Both the position numbers and the translations under genes were made by a program. DNA of 64,000 nt. It comes from Hyphomicrobiales bacterium. GTDB taxonomy: Bacteria; Pseudomonadota; Alphaproteobacteria; Rhizobiales; Rhizobiaceae. The notes below the pieces were generated by a model. It ran no database searches, was not told the origin of the DNA, and worked only from the letters and a program-made list of their open reading frames with translations. Shown here piece after piece: positions 36,983 to 49,033 of the stretch. The stretch covers positions 100,970 through 164,969 of the forward strand of contig UBWZ01000015.1 of NCBI GenBank assembly GCA_900469345.1, given 5' to 3'. Within the stretch, counting starts at the first letter, position 1. Every line of letters begins with the position of its first letter.

Positions 36983-37519
36983 ATGATGCAGTTTAAATAC
37001 GTCGCGACGGGTCTTGTTCTCGCCCTGGCGCTTGCCGGGTGCCAGCGCACATCTTCCAGCCCCTATAGCGATCTGCCATCCCAGCCGGCTCCGCTGCAGG
37101 CGCAGCCGGTGCCCTCGGTGCAGGGCAGCCAGCTGCCGCCTCCCGGCGGCACCGACCAGAGCCAGTTCCCGACCGCGCCCGCCAACAATCCCATGATGGC
37201 GTCCGCCAATCCTGCCGCCGGTGCGCCCGGCAACGCGCAGGACGTGAAAAAGGAAGCGCTCGTGGGCAACTGGCGGGTGTCCAACGGCGGCGGCTCCTGC
37301 GACATGTTCCTGACGCTCACCAACCTTGGCGGCGGATCGCGCGGCGGCACCCGCGGCTGCGCCGGTGAGCTGACGACAATGGGTTCGTGGGATGTGTCGG
37401 GCAAGTCCGTGCAGTTCAAGAGCCGCGCCGGCGACGTGATCGGCACGGTCTACAAAAGCGCCGACAACCGCTATGACGGCAGCACCGCATCCGGCCAGTC
37501 GATCAGCCTCAGCCGCTGA
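36983..37519 (+). CDS. omp19: Omp19-like outer-membrane lipoprotein, AprI/Inh protease-inhibitor domain
   Basis: 178 residues. The lipobox LALAGC places the lipidated Cys at residue 20. A Pro/Gln/Ala-rich linker covers about 22-90, and an eight-stranded inhibitor-like domain about 92-178 ([41 protein letters not shown]). The C terminus closely resembles Brucella Omp19, a lipoprotein with protease-inhibitor activity. A second ATG at 36986 is better spaced from AGGAG. As I recall, Brucella has the same omp19-zapE-mdh order. Confidence 0.82.
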   Translation: MMQFKYVATGLVLALALAGCQRTSSSPYSDLPSQPAPLQAQPVPSVQGSQLPPPGGTDQSQFPTAPANNPMMASANPAAGAPGNAQDVKKEALVGNWRVSNGGGSCDMFLTLTNLGGGSRGGTRGCAGELTTMGSWDVSGKSVQFKSRAGDVIGTVYKSADNRYDGSTASGQSISLSR

Positions 37520-37543
37520 CCTGACACTGCCGAGGGCGTCCGC

Positions 37544-38707
37544 TTGGAACCCATTCCCGACTATACGGCGAGCGTTGCGGAAGAGCTGAAAGCGCTTGCC
37601 GCTTCCGGCACGCTTTCGCCCGACCCGGCCCAGATGGCGGTGGCGACCCGGCTCGATCACATCCTGACCTGTTTCCGTGAGACGCGCCCTGCCAAAAAGG
37701 CCAGCGCTCTCGGCTGGCTGTTCGCACGCGGCAGCGGGCGGCCGCGCAAGATTCGCGGGCTCTACGTGCATGGCAGCGTCGGTCGCGGCAAGACCATGCT
37801 GATGGACATGTTCTTCAAGAAGGCGCCGACCAGCCGCAAGCGCCGGGCGCATTTCCACGAATTCATGGCGGATGTGCATGCGCGCATCCACGAACACCGG
37901 CAGAAGCTGAAAAGCGGGGAGACGCGCCAGGCGGATCCCGTGCCGCCCGTCGCTGCAGCGCTGTTTGCCGAGGCGGAGCTGCTCTGCTTCGACGAGTTCG
38001 CGGTCACCGACATCACCGATGCGATGATCCTGTCGCGGCTGTTCACGGAACTGTTCGGGCTCGGCTGCGTGCTCGTCGCCACCTCCAACGTGGCACCGGA
38101 CGATCTCTACCGCGAGGGGCTCAACCGCAGCCTGTTCCTGCGGTTCATCTCGCTGCTCGAAGAGCATGTGGATGTCGTGACGCTCGATTCCCCGACCGAT
38201 TACCGGATGGAAAAGCTCGCCAACCTGCCGGTCTACGTGACGCCGCTCGATGCCCGGGCGGACGCGGCGATGGCAGCTGCATGGCATCAGGTCGCGAACG
38301 GGGCGAAGGCGGAGCCGACCGAGGTCCCGCGCAAGGGACGCAGCATCCACGTGCCGCTGGCAGCCGGCCGCGCGGCCCGCTTCACCTTTGCCGACCTGTG
38401 CGAGCGACCGCTGGGTGCGGCGGACTATCTCGCGCTTGCGGACCGCTTCGACCAGATCTTCGTCGAAAAGGTGCCGCGGCTAGGGCCCGACAAGCGCAAC
38501 GAAGCCAAGCGCTTCATCAACCTCATCGACACCCTCTACGATCATACGGTGCGTCTTTACGTCTCCGCAGAGACGCCAGCCGAGCAGCTGCTGACCGAGC
38601 GGCGTGGCACCGAGGGCTTTGAATTCGACCGCACGGTTTCCCGTCTGTTCGAGATGCGAAGCAGCGACTATCTGGTCAGACATCAGGCGGCACGAGCAGA
38701 AGTTTGA
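37544..38707 (+). CDS. zapE: Cell division ATPase ZapE (AFG1-like)
   Basis: A 387-residue AAA-type ATPase. Walker A is GSVGRGKTML with Lys83, Walker B is LLCFDEFAVTDITDA, and sensor-like VLVATSNVAPDDLY follows. KRRAHFHEFMADVHARIHEHR is characteristic of the AFG1/ZapE group. ZapE binds the divisome late in constriction in E. coli. The start is a TTG at 37544, 24 bases after the lipoprotein gene. Confidence 0.93.
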   Translation: MEPIPDYTASVAEELKALAASGTLSPDPAQMAVATRLDHILTCFRETRPAKKASALGWLFARGSGRPRKIRGLYVHGSVGRGKTMLMDMFFKKAPTSRKRRAHFHEFMADVHARIHEHRQKLKSGETRQADPVPPVAAALFAEAELLCFDEFAVTDITDAMILSRLFTELFGLGCVLVATSNVAPDDLYREGLNRSLFLRFISLLEEHVDVVTLDSPTDYRMEKLANLPVYVTPLDARADAAMAAAWHQVANGAKAEPTEVPRKGRSIHVPLAAGRAARFTFADLCERPLGAADYLALADRFDQIFVEKVPRLGPDKRNEAKRFINLIDTLYDHTVRLYVSAETPAEQLLTERRGTEGFEFDRTVSRLFEMRSSDYLVRHQAARAEV

Positions 38708-39843
<1,136 letters not shown>

Positions 39844-39863
39844 TCCAGACAGGATAGAGACCC

Positions 39864-41057
<1,194 letters not shown>

Positions 41058-41074
41058 TCTGAGGACCGGAAACA

Positions 41075-41977
41075 ATGTCTATTCTCGTCAATAAAGACAC
41101 CAAGGTCCTGGTTCAGGGCTTGACCGGCAAGACCGGCACCTTCCACACGGAGCAGGCGCTCGCCTATTACGGCACGAAGATGGTCGGCGGCATCCACCCG
41201 AAGAAGGGTGGCGAAACCTGGACCGGCTCGAAGGGCGAAAGCCTGCCGATCTTTGCGACCGTCGCCGAAGGCCGTGACAAGACCGGCGCCGACGCGTCCG
41301 TGATCTACGTACCGCCGGCCGGCGCCGCCGATGCGATCATCGAGGCGATCGACGCCGAGATCCCGTTCATCACCTGCATCACCGAAGGCATTCCGGTCAT
41401 GGACATGGTTCGGGTCAAGGCTCGCCTCGACCGGTCCAAGTCGCGCCTGCTCGGTCCGAACTGCCCGGGCATCATGACCCCGGAAGAATGCAAGATCGGC
41501 ATCATGCCGGGCTCCATCTTCCGCAAGGGTTCGGTCGGCATCGTGTCGCGCTCCGGCACGCTGACCTACGAAGCCGTGTTCCAGACGTCGAACGAAGGCC
41601 TCGGCCAGACGACGGCCGTCGGGATCGGCGGCGACCCGGTCAAGGGCACCGAGTTCATCGACATCCTGGAAATGTTCCTCGCCGACGAGGCCACCCAGTC
41701 GATCATCATGATCGGCGAAATCGGCGGCTCGGCGGAAGAAGACGCGGCACAGTTCCTGATCGACGAAGCCAAGAAGGGCCGTAAGAAGCCGATGGCGGGC
41801 TTCATCGCCGGCCGGACCGCACCGAAGGGCCGCACCATGGGCCACGCCGGCGCCGTCGTTTCCGGCGGCAAGGGCGACGCGGAATCCAAGATCTCGGCCA
41901 TGGAAGCGGCCGGCATCAAGGTATCGCCCTCTCCGGCACGCCTCGGCAAGACGCTGGTTGAAGTCCTCAAGGGCTGA
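41075..41977 (+). CDS. sucD: Succinyl-CoA synthetase alpha subunit
   Basis: A 300-residue subunit that binds CoA and carries the phosphohistidine intermediate. The CoA-binding fold opens with [34 protein letters not shown] follows, and the phosphorylated His257 is in [11 protein letters not shown]. It follows sucC by 17 bases. A long perfect hairpin lies 13 bases downstream. Confidence 0.97.
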   Translation: MSILVNKDTKVLVQGLTGKTGTFHTEQALAYYGTKMVGGIHPKKGGETWTGSKGESLPIFATVAEGRDKTGADASVIYVPPAGAADAIIEAIDAEIPFITCITEGIPVMDMVRVKARLDRSKSRLLGPNCPGIMTPEECKIGIMPGSIFRKGSVGIVSRSGTLTYEAVFQTSNEGLGQTTAVGIGGDPVKGTEFIDILEMFLADEATQSIIMIGEIGGSAEEDAAQFLIDEAKKGRKKPMAGFIAGRTAPKGRTMGHAGAVVSGGKGDAESKISAMEAAGIKVSPSPARLGKTLVEVLKG

Positions 41978-41990
41978 CGCCACATATTAG

Positions 41991-42022
41991 ACGATCGCCA
42001 TCAATACATTGATGGCGATCGT
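41991..42022 (+). terminator. Perfect 14-pair hairpin between sucD and sucA
   Basis: Acgatcgccatcaa (41991-42004) pairs without mismatch with ttgatggcgatcgt (42009-42022) around the loop TACA. Only TTCC follows, so it is a poor intrinsic terminator. It may attenuate read-through, protect the sucCD transcript end, or bind a protein. Confidence 0.6.
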
Positions 42023-42189
42023 TCCTCACAGGCGGGCGGATGCGAGTATCTCGCGCTGTCCGCTTCGACGTCTCCGAAGGATGGGCTCTTCAGCGCTTCC
42101 AAAGGTGGCATCGGGCAAGAGAATGCGACATGCCGGACAGATCCGGTTCCCATCACGTCAGGAGGCGGGCGCGGCGTCCGCAATAGACC

Positions 42190-45189
42190 ATGGCACGGCA
42201 AGAAGCCAACGAGCAGTTCCTCATCACTTCCTTCCTCGACGGCGCCAATGCGGCGTATATCGAGCAGCTTTACGCCCAGTTCGAGAGCGATCCCAATTCG
42301 CTGTCGCCGGAGTGGCAGGCCTTCTTCAAGGCACTGTCCGACAGTCCGGAGGATGTGAAGAAAGCGGCGGAAGGCGCGTCCTGGAAGCGCAAGAACTGGC
42401 CGATCGCGGCCAATGGCGACCTGGTCTCGGCGCTCGACAGCCACTGGCCGGTGGTCGAAAAGGCCATCGAGACCAAGGTCAAGGCGAAGGCCGAAGCTGC
42501 CGCCGCGGCGACCGGCACGCCGTCCAGCGACGTGGACGTGCTGCAGGCGACACGCGACAGCGTGCGCGCCATCATGATGATCCGCGCCTACCGGATGCGC
42601 GGCCACCTGCATGCCAAGCTCGATCCGCTCGGCATTGCCAGCGCCGTCGAAGACTACAACGAGCTTTCGCCTTCGGCCTACGGCTTTACCGAAGCCGACT
42701 ATGACCGCAAGATCTTCATCGACAACGTGCTCGGGCTCGAATACGCGACGCTCCGCGAAATGATCGAGATCCTGGAGCGGACCTATTGCTCGACGATCGG
42801 CGTCGAGTTCATGCATATTTCCAATCCGGAAGAGAAGTCCTGGATCCAGGAACGCATCGAGGGTCCCGGCAAGGGCGTCGAATTCACGCCCGAAGGCAAG
42901 AAGGCGATCCTGTCGAAGCTGGTCGAAGCCGAAGGCTACGAACAGTTCCTGGACGTCCGCTTCAAGGGCACCAAGCGGTTCGGCCTCGACGGCGGTGAAT
43001 CGCTGATCCCGGCGCTCGAGCAGATCATCAAGCGCGGCGGGCAGGACGGTCTTGAAGAGGTCGTGCTCGGCATGGCCCACCGCGGCCGCCTGAACGTGCT
43101 CACCAACGTCATGCACAAGCCGCACCGTGCCGTGTTCCACGAGTTCAAGGGCGGTTCGTTCAAGCCCGACGAGGTCGAAGGCTCGGGCGACGTGAAGTAC
43201 CACCTGGGTGCCTCATCCGACCGTGAATTCGACGGCAACAAGGTCCACCTGTCGCTGACGGCCAACCCGTCGCATCTGGAAATCGTCAACCCTGTGGTGA
43301 TGGGCAAGGCGCGCGCCAAGCAGGACATGCTGGCCAAGACCGCCGACAAGGACGGGATCATCCCGCTGTCGGAACGCTCCCGCGTGCTGCCGCTGCTGCT
43401 GCACGGCGATGCCGCGTTTGCCGGCCAGGGCGTGGTTGCCGAAATTCTCGGCCTGTCGGGCCTGCGCGGCCACCGCGTCGCCGGGACCATGCACGTGATC
43501 ATCAACAACCAGATCGGCTTCACCACCAATCCGGGCTTCTCGCGCTCCTCGCCCTATCCGTCGGATGTGGCCAAGATGATCGAGGCGCCGATCTTCCACG
43601 TCAACGGCGACGATCCGGAAGCGGTCGTCTATGCGGCGAAGATCGCTACCGAATACCGGATGAAGTTCCACAAGCCTGTCGTCATCGACATGTTCTGCTA
43701 CCGCCGCTTCGGCCACAACGAAGGCGACGAGCCCTCGTTCACGCAGCCGAAGATGTACAAGGTCATTCGCGGTCACAAGGCGGTCGCCGAGCTCTATGCC
43801 GAGCGCCTAGTTGCCGAAGGCCTGATGACGGACGGCGAATTCGAAAAGATGAAGGCCGACTGGCGCGCCCATCTGGAGGCCGAGTTCGAGGCCGGACAGA
43901 GCTACAAGCCGAACAAGGCCGACTGGCTGGACGGCAAGTGGTCGGGCCTGCGTTCGGCCGACAACGCCGACGAGCAGCGCCGCGGCAAGACCGCGGTGCC
44001 GATGAAGGAACTGCGCGAGATCGGCCGCAAGCTGTCGACCGTTCCGGACGGTTTCAACGCCCACCGCACCATCAAGCGGTTCATGGAAAACCGCGCCCAG
44101 ATGATCGAGACGGGCGACGGCATCGACTGGGCCATGGGCGAGGCGCTTGCCTTCGGATCGCTTGCCGTCGAGGGCACTAAGATCCGCCTGTCGGGCCAGG
44201 ACGTCGAGCGCGGCACCTTTTCGCAGCGCCATACGGTTCTCTACGACCAGGACACCGAAGAGCGGTTCATTCCGCTTGCCAACCTGTCGCCCGGGCAGGC
44301 GCGCTACGAAGTCATCAACTCGATGCTTTCGGAAGAAGCGGTGCTCGGTTTCGAATACGGCTACTCGCTGGCGCGTCCGAATGCGCTGACGCTCTGGGAA
44401 GCCCAGTTCGGCGACTTCGCCAACGGCGCCCAGGTGGTGTTCGACCAGTTCATCTCGTCTGGCGAACGCAAGTGGCTGCGCATGTCGGGCCTCGTCTGCC
44501 TGCTGCCGCACGGCTATGAGGGACAGGGTCCGGAACACTCCTCGGCCCGCCTCGAGCGCTGGCTGCAGATGTGTGCCGAAGACAACATGCAGGTTGCCAA
44601 CGTCTCGACGCCGGCCAACTACTTCCACATCCTGCGCCGGCAGGTGAAGCGCGACTTCCGCAAGCCGCTGATCCTGATGACGCCGAAGTCGCTGCTGCGC
44701 CACAAGCGGGCAACCTCGACGCTGGCCGAGCTGGCCGGGGAATCGTCGTTCCACCGTCTGTTGTGGGACGATGCGGAGGTCATCAAGGATGGCCCGATCA
44801 AGCTGCAGAAGGACGCCAAGATCCGCCGCGTCGTGCTGTGCACCGGCAAGGTCTACTACGACCTTCTGGAGGAGCGCGAAAAGCGGGGCATCGACGACAT
44901 CTACCTGCTGCGTATCGAACAGCTCTATCCGTTCCCGGCCAAGGCGCTGATCAACGAGCTTTCGCGTTTCCGCAACGCCGAGATGGTGTGGTGCCAGGAA
45001 GAGCCGAAGAACATGGGCTCCTGGTCGTTCATCGACCCCTATCTGGAATGGGTGCTCGCGCATATCGACGCCAAGTACCAGCGCGTGCGCTATACCGGTC
45101 GTCCGGCGGCCGCATCTCCGGCGACGGGCCTGATGTCGAAGCACCTTGCCCAGCTCGAAGCATTCCTCGAAGACGCGCTCGGCGGCTGA
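42190..45189 (+). CDS. sucA: 2-oxoglutarate dehydrogenase E1 component
   Basis: A 999-residue thiamine-diphosphate enzyme that decarboxylates 2-oxoglutarate and hands succinyl to E2. The N-terminal E2-binding motif is FLDGANAAYIEQLYAQFE; VVLGMAHRGRLNVLTNVM, VHLSLTANPSHLEIVNPVVMGK, GHNEGDEPSFTQP and LLPHGYEGQGPEHSSARLER are hallmark blocks. Length matches alphaproteobacterial SucA. The 167 bases between the hairpin and the ATG carry AGGAGG at about 42160, far from the start; the immediate ribosome site is weak. Confidence 0.97.
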   Translation: MARQEANEQFLITSFLDGANAAYIEQLYAQFESDPNSLSPEWQAFFKALSDSPEDVKKAAEGASWKRKNWPIAANGDLVSALDSHWPVVEKAIETKVKAKAEAAAAATGTPSSDVDVLQATRDSVRAIMMIRAYRMRGHLHAKLDPLGIASAVEDYNELSPSAYGFTEADYDRKIFIDNVLGLEYATLREMIEILERTYCSTIGVEFMHISNPEEKSWIQERIEGPGKGVEFTPEGKKAILSKLVEAEGYEQFLDVRFKGTKRFGLDGGESLIPALEQIIKRGGQDGLEEVVLGMAHRGRLNVLTNVMHKPHRAVFHEFKGGSFKPDEVEGSGDVKYHLGASSDREFDGNKVHLSLTANPSHLEIVNPVVMGKARAKQDMLAKTADKDGIIPLSERSRVLPLLLHGDAAFAGQGVVAEILGLSGLRGHRVAGTMHVIINNQIGFTTNPGFSRSSPYPSDVAKMIEAPIFHVNGDDPEAVVYAAKIATEYRMKFHKPVVIDMFCYRRFGHNEGDEPSFTQPKMYKVIRGHKAVAELYAERLVAEGLMTDGEFEKMKADWRAHLEAEFEAGQSYKPNKADWLDGKWSGLRSADNADEQRRGKTAVPMKELREIGRKLSTVPDGFNAHRTIKRFMENRAQMIETGDGIDWAMGEALAFGSLAVEGTKIRLSGQDVERGTFSQRHTVLYDQDTEERFIPLANLSPGQARYEVINSMLSEEAVLGFEYGYSLARPNALTLWEAQFGDFANGAQVVFDQFISSGERKWLRMSGLVCLLPHGYEGQGPEHSSARLERWLQMCAEDNMQVANVSTPANYFHILRRQVKRDFRKPLILMTPKSLLRHKRATSTLAELAGESSFHRLLWDDAEVIKDGPIKLQKDAKIRRVVLCTGKVYYDLLEEREKRGIDDIYLLRIEQLYPFPAKALINELSRFRNAEMVWCQEEPKNMGSWSFIDPYLEWVLAHIDAKYQRVRYTGRPAAASPATGLMSKHLAQLEAFLEDALGG

Positions 45190-45243
45190 TTTCAGCCGCC
45201 CTTCTCACCCGTTCAAAACACCTGACAACTACGGAAACAGATC

Positions 45244-46494
45244 ATGGCAACCGAAATCCGCGTCCCTACTCTCGGCGAGTCCGTCAGCGAGGCAACTGTT
45301 GGCACCTGGTTCAAGAAGGTCGGCGACACGGTGAAGGCCGACGAGCCGCTCGTGGAACTTGAAACGGACAAGGTGACGGTCGAAGTGCCGTCACCGGCAT
45401 CCGGCGTCCTGACGGAGATCGTCGCCCAGAACGGCGAAACGGTCGGCCTCGGCGCGCTGCTCGGCCAGATCGCCGAAGGTGCTGCCGGCACCGCCACCGC
45501 CGCTCCGGCTGCCAAGCCTGCGGAAGCGGCTCCTGCCAAGGCCGCCGAGCCTGCCGCTGCCGCTGCCCCGGCGCCCGCCGCCGCTCCCGCCGGCACGTCG
45601 ATGCCGCCGGCACCTGCCGCCGCCAAGGTTGCCGCCGACAACAACATCTCGACCGGCGATGTCGACGGCTCCGGCAAGCGTGGCCAGGTTCTGAAGGGCG
45701 ACGTGATCGCCGCCATCGCCAAGGGATCGTCGGCGCCTGCGGCTCCGGCCGCCGCACCGGCTGCTCCCCGTCCGGTCTCGTCCTCGGACGATGCGGTCCG
45801 CGAAGAACGCGTGAAGATGACGCGCCTGCGCCAGACGATCGCCAAGCGCCTCAAGGACGCCCAGAACACGGCTGCCATGCTGACCACCTACAACGAGGTG
45901 GACATGAAGGCCGTGATGGACCTGCGCACCAAGTACAAGGACGTGTTCGAGAAGAAGCATGGCGTGAAGCTCGGCTTCATGGGCTTCTTCACGAAGGCGA
46001 TCACGCATGCGCTGAAGGAACTGCCGGCCGTCAACGCCGAGATCGACGGCACCGACATCATCTACAAGAACTACTGCCATGTCGGCATGGCCGTCGGCAC
46101 GGACAAGGGTCTCGTCGTTCCGGTCATCCGCGACGCCGACAAGATGTCGATCGCCGAAGTGGAAAAGGAACTGGCGCGTCTCGCCAAGGCTGCCCGCGAC
46201 GGTTCTCTGTCGATGGCGGACATGCAGGGCGGCACGTTCACGATCACCAATGGCGGCGTCTACGGCTCGCTGATGTCGTCGCCGATCCTCAACGCACCGC
46301 AGTCCGGCATCCTCGGCATGCACAAGATCCAGGAGCGTCCGGTCGCGATCGGCGGTCAGGTGGTCATCCGTCCGATGATGTATCTGGCGCTCTCCTACGA
46401 CCACCGGATCGTCGACGGCAAGGAAGCCGTGACCTTCCTGGTGCGCGTCAAGGAAAGCCTCGAAGATCCGGAGCGTCTGGTTCTCGACCTCTAA
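45244..46494 (+). CDS. sucB: Dihydrolipoyllysine-residue succinyltransferase (E2)
   Basis: A 416-residue E2 with one lipoyl domain (residues 1-78; lipoylated Lys43 in [14 protein letters not shown]), an Ala/Pro-rich flexible linker (about 80-120), the E3-binding domain (about 125-165, IAKGSS before the second linker), and the catalytic domain ending with the active-site motif [13 protein letters not shown]. It transfers succinyl to CoA. The gene is 54 bases after sucA. Confidence 0.97.
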   Translation: MATEIRVPTLGESVSEATVGTWFKKVGDTVKADEPLVELETDKVTVEVPSPASGVLTEIVAQNGETVGLGALLGQIAEGAAGTATAAPAAKPAEAAPAKAAEPAAAAAPAPAAAPAGTSMPPAPAAAKVAADNNISTGDVDGSGKRGQVLKGDVIAAIAKGSSAPAAPAAAPAAPRPVSSSDDAVREERVKMTRLRQTIAKRLKDAQNTAAMLTTYNEVDMKAVMDLRTKYKDVFEKKHGVKLGFMGFFTKAITHALKELPAVNAEIDGTDIIYKNYCHVGMAVGTDKGLVVPVIRDADKMSIAEVEKELARLAKAARDGSLSMADMQGGTFTITNGGVYGSLMSSPILNAPQSGILGMHKIQERPVAIGGQVVIRPMMYLALSYDHRIVDGKEAVTFLVRVKESLEDPERLVLDL

Positions 46495-46521
46495 TCGACC
46501 CCGCCAACAAGGAACAGCAGC

Positions 46522-46935
46522 ATGGACCCCGCTTCGGCAAACGCCACTCAACTCGTGATCCTGCTTTGCCTCAGCGTCGTCCTGCTGCTGTTCCACATTC
46601 TCCTGCAGGGCTTTCTGGCGACACGCGAACTCGGCTCGGACTGGAATGCCGGTCCGCGCGACGAGGAGAAGCAGCCGACAAGTGCTCTGGCCGGTCGGGC
46701 GGCTCGCGCCTCCAGGAACTTCCAGGAAACCTATCCCGCATTCATCGGGCTGCTGCTCGGGCTTGCCTTCATCGGCGATGCGTCGGGCTGGGGTGTCCTC
46801 GGCGGCTGGCTGTGGCTGATTGCCCGCATCGTCTACATCCCGCTCTATCTGGCGGGCATTCCCTATATCCGGTCGCTCGTCTGGCTGGGGAGCCTTCTTG
46901 GCCTGCTGGTCATGATGATCGCCCTCATTCTGTGA
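46522..46935 (+). CDS. MAPEG family membrane protein
   Basis: A 137-residue protein with about four hydrophobic helices (11-31, 68-85, 88-108, 113-135). NFQETYPAFIGLLLG and the Arg-rich loop GRAARASRNFQ match the MAPEG domain of bacterial homologues, a family that includes membrane glutathione transferases. Whether it uses glutathione cannot be told. It lies between sucB (27 bases) and lpdA (35 bases) in the same direction and is probably co-transcribed with them. Confidence 0.83.
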   Translation: MDPASANATQLVILLCLSVVLLLFHILLQGFLATRELGSDWNAGPRDEEKQPTSALAGRAARASRNFQETYPAFIGLLLGLAFIGDASGWGVLGGWLWLIARIVYIPLYLAGIPYIRSLVWLGSLLGLLVMMIALIL

Positions 46936-46970
46936 CGGCACCGGCTCACTGATTCAAAGGATCTCGTACT

Positions 46971-48377
46971 ATGGCATATGATGTTGTTGTGATTGGTTCG
47001 GGCCCGGGCGGCTACGTCTGCGCGATCAAGGCGGCGCAGCTCGGCCTCAAGGTCGCAGTCGTCGAAAAGCGCGCCACCTACGGCGGCACCTGCCTGAATA
47101 TCGGCTGCATTCCCTCCAAGGCGCTGCTGCATGCGTCGGAAGTGTTCGCCCACGTGGCGCATGGCGTCGACGCGCTGGGTGTCGAAGTTCCGGCCCCGAC
47201 GCTCAACCTTTCCAAGATGATGGCGCACAAGGACGCGACCGTGAAGTCGAACGTCGACGGCGTTGGCTTCCTGTTCAAGAAGAACAAGGTCGAGGGCTTC
47301 ATCGGCACCGGCAAGATCGTCTCGGCCGGCAAGGTTTCCGTGACCGCCGAAGACGGCACCGTGCAGGAGCTCGAGACCAAGAACATCATCATCGCCACGG
47401 GTTCGGATGTTGCCGGCATCCCCGGCCTCAATGTCGAGATCGACGAAAAGGTCATCGTCTCCTCCACCGGTGCGATCGCGCTCGATAAGGTTCCCGGCCA
47501 TCTGGTGGTCGTCGGCGGCGGCGTCATCGGCATGGAGCTCGGTTCGGTCTGGTCGCGCCTCGGCGCCAAGGTCACGGTCGTCGAGTATCTGGACAAGCTC
47601 CTGGGCGGCATGGACGCTGACGTTTCCAAGCAGTTCCAGCGCATCATCGCCAAGCAGGGCATCGAGATCCGCACGGATGCGAAGGTGACGGCGGTCGAGA
47701 AGACGGCGTCCGGCGCCAAGGTGACCTACGAGCCCGTCAAGGGCGGCGATGCGGTGACGCTCGAGGCCGACGTGGTGCTCGTCTCCACCGGCCGCAAGCC
47801 CTACACCGCCGGTCTCGGCCTCGAAGAAGCGGGCGTTGCGCTCGACAATCGCGGCCGCGTCGAGATCGACGGCCAGTTCAAGACCAATGTTGCCGGCATC
47901 TATGCGATCGGCGATGTGGTGAAGGGCCCGATGCTCGCCCACAAGGCGGAAGACGAGGGCGTTGCGCTCGCCGAAATCCTCGCCGGCCAGCACGGTCACG
48001 TGAACTACGACGTCATTCCGAGCGTCGTCTACACCCAGCCTGAAGTCGCTTCGGTCGGCAAGACGGAAGAGGAACTGAAGGCCGCCGGCATCGCCTACAA
48101 GGTTGGCAAGTTCCCGTTCACGGCAAACGGCCGTGCCCGCGCCATGCTGGCGACCGATGGCTTCGTGAAGATCCTGGCGGACAAGGACACCGACCAGGTT
48201 CTCGGCGGCCACATCATCGGCTTCGGAGCCGGCGACATGATCCATGAGATTGCCGTGCTGATGGAATTCGGCGGCTCGTCGGAAGACCTCGGCCGTACCT
48301 GCCACGCCCATCCGACGCTTTCCGAAGCTGTCAAGGAAGCGGCGCTCGCGACGTTCTTCAAGCCGATCCACATGTAA
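46971..48377 (+). CDS. lpdA: Dihydrolipoyl dehydrogenase (E3)
   Basis: A 468-residue flavoprotein that reoxidises dihydrolipoamide with NAD. The FAD fingerprint is VVVIGSGPGGYVCAIKAAQL, the redox disulfide Cys41-Cys46 lies in GGTCLNIGCIPSK, the NAD motif is VVVGGGVIGMELGSVW, and the C-terminal base is His in CHAHPTLSEA. Clustering with sucAB assigns it to the 2-oxoglutarate complex. A nine-pair hairpin follows. Confidence 0.96.
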   Translation: MAYDVVVIGSGPGGYVCAIKAAQLGLKVAVVEKRATYGGTCLNIGCIPSKALLHASEVFAHVAHGVDALGVEVPAPTLNLSKMMAHKDATVKSNVDGVGFLFKKNKVEGFIGTGKIVSAGKVSVTAEDGTVQELETKNIIIATGSDVAGIPGLNVEIDEKVIVSSTGAIALDKVPGHLVVVGGGVIGMELGSVWSRLGAKVTVVEYLDKLLGGMDADVSKQFQRIIAKQGIEIRTDAKVTAVEKTASGAKVTYEPVKGGDAVTLEADVVLVSTGRKPYTAGLGLEEAGVALDNRGRVEIDGQFKTNVAGIYAIGDVVKGPMLAHKAEDEGVALAEILAGQHGHVNYDVIPSVVYTQPEVASVGKTEEELKAAGIAYKVGKFPFTANGRARAMLATDGFVKILADKDTDQVLGGHIIGFGAGDMIHEIAVLMEFGGSSEDLGRTCHAHPTLSEAVKEAALATFFKPIHM

Positions 48378-48414
48378 TCGCGCACGTTCCGCATTAAGTT
48401 TCTGTCAGGTGGTC

Positions 48415-48442
48415 GGCCGCAGCTTGTGGAAAGGCTGCGGCC
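48415..48442 (+). terminator. Hairpin after lpdA
   Basis: Ggccgcagc (48415-48423) pairs perfectly with gctgcggcc (48434-48442) around a ten-base loop. No T-run follows, so terminator function is uncertain. Confidence 0.5.
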
Positions 48443-48482
48443 GCTGCATGTTCTGCCATAAGTTCCTGAAAAGGCAGAAAAA

Positions 48483-48983
48483 ATGGACAGAAGCAATCAA
48501 GTTTCATTCTCGGTCCCGCAACGCGTCCTGCACTGGGCGACAGCACTTCTTGTGTTCTTCAACCTGCTTCTGCCGGACGGCATGGAGCAATGGCGCCGGG
48601 CAATGCGGCAGACGGGCTCGGCAACGCCGGAGCAGGTCTCCAGCGCCAACATCCACGCCTATGTCGGCATTGCCATCCTCGCCCTGGTGGCGCTGCGGCT
48701 GATCCTGCGCTTCACGCAGGGCGTACCGCCTGACCCCACCCGCGAGCCCGCCATCTTCCGACTTGCAGCCAAGATCGCGCATTTCGGCCTTTATGCGCTG
48801 CTGATCGGAATGCCGCTCACCGGCATCGGCGCCTACTACTTCGGCAACGGGACCGCGGGAGACATCCACGCGGATGTTCTGAAGGTGGTGATGTGGGTGC
48901 TGATCGCCGGGCATGTCGGCGGTGCGCTGGTCCACCAGTTCTACTGGAAGACGAACGTGCTGCGCCGCATGACCGTCGGCTGA
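48483..48983 (+). CDS. Cytochrome b561 family protein
   Basis: A 166-residue di-heme membrane cytochrome with four helices. His17 in PQRVLHWATALLV, a His in NIHAYVGIAIL, one in KIAHFGLYALL and one in AGHVGGALVHQFYW are in the positions expected for the heme ligands. Members transfer electrons from quinol to periplasmic acceptors or oxygen radicals. No partner redox gene is adjacent. It converges with the TraB/GumN gene. Confidence 0.88.
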   Translation: MDRSNQVSFSVPQRVLHWATALLVFFNLLLPDGMEQWRRAMRQTGSATPEQVSSANIHAYVGIAILALVALRLILRFTQGVPPDPTREPAIFRLAAKIAHFGLYALLIGMPLTGIGAYYFGNGTAGDIHADVLKVVMWVLIAGHVGGALVHQFYWKTNVLRRMTVG

Positions 48984-49013
48984 CTGACCGGGATCAGGTT
49001 TCCGGTCCTGTCC

Positions 49014-49033
49014 CGCCGGTCAGTTGACCGGCG
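49014..49033. terminator. Possible bidirectional terminator between convergent genes
   Basis: Cgccggtc (49014-49021) pairs with gaccggcg (49026-49033) around AGTT, across the stop codon of the TraB/GumN gene and 31 bases past the cytochrome stop. No T-run is present on either side. Confidence 0.35.
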
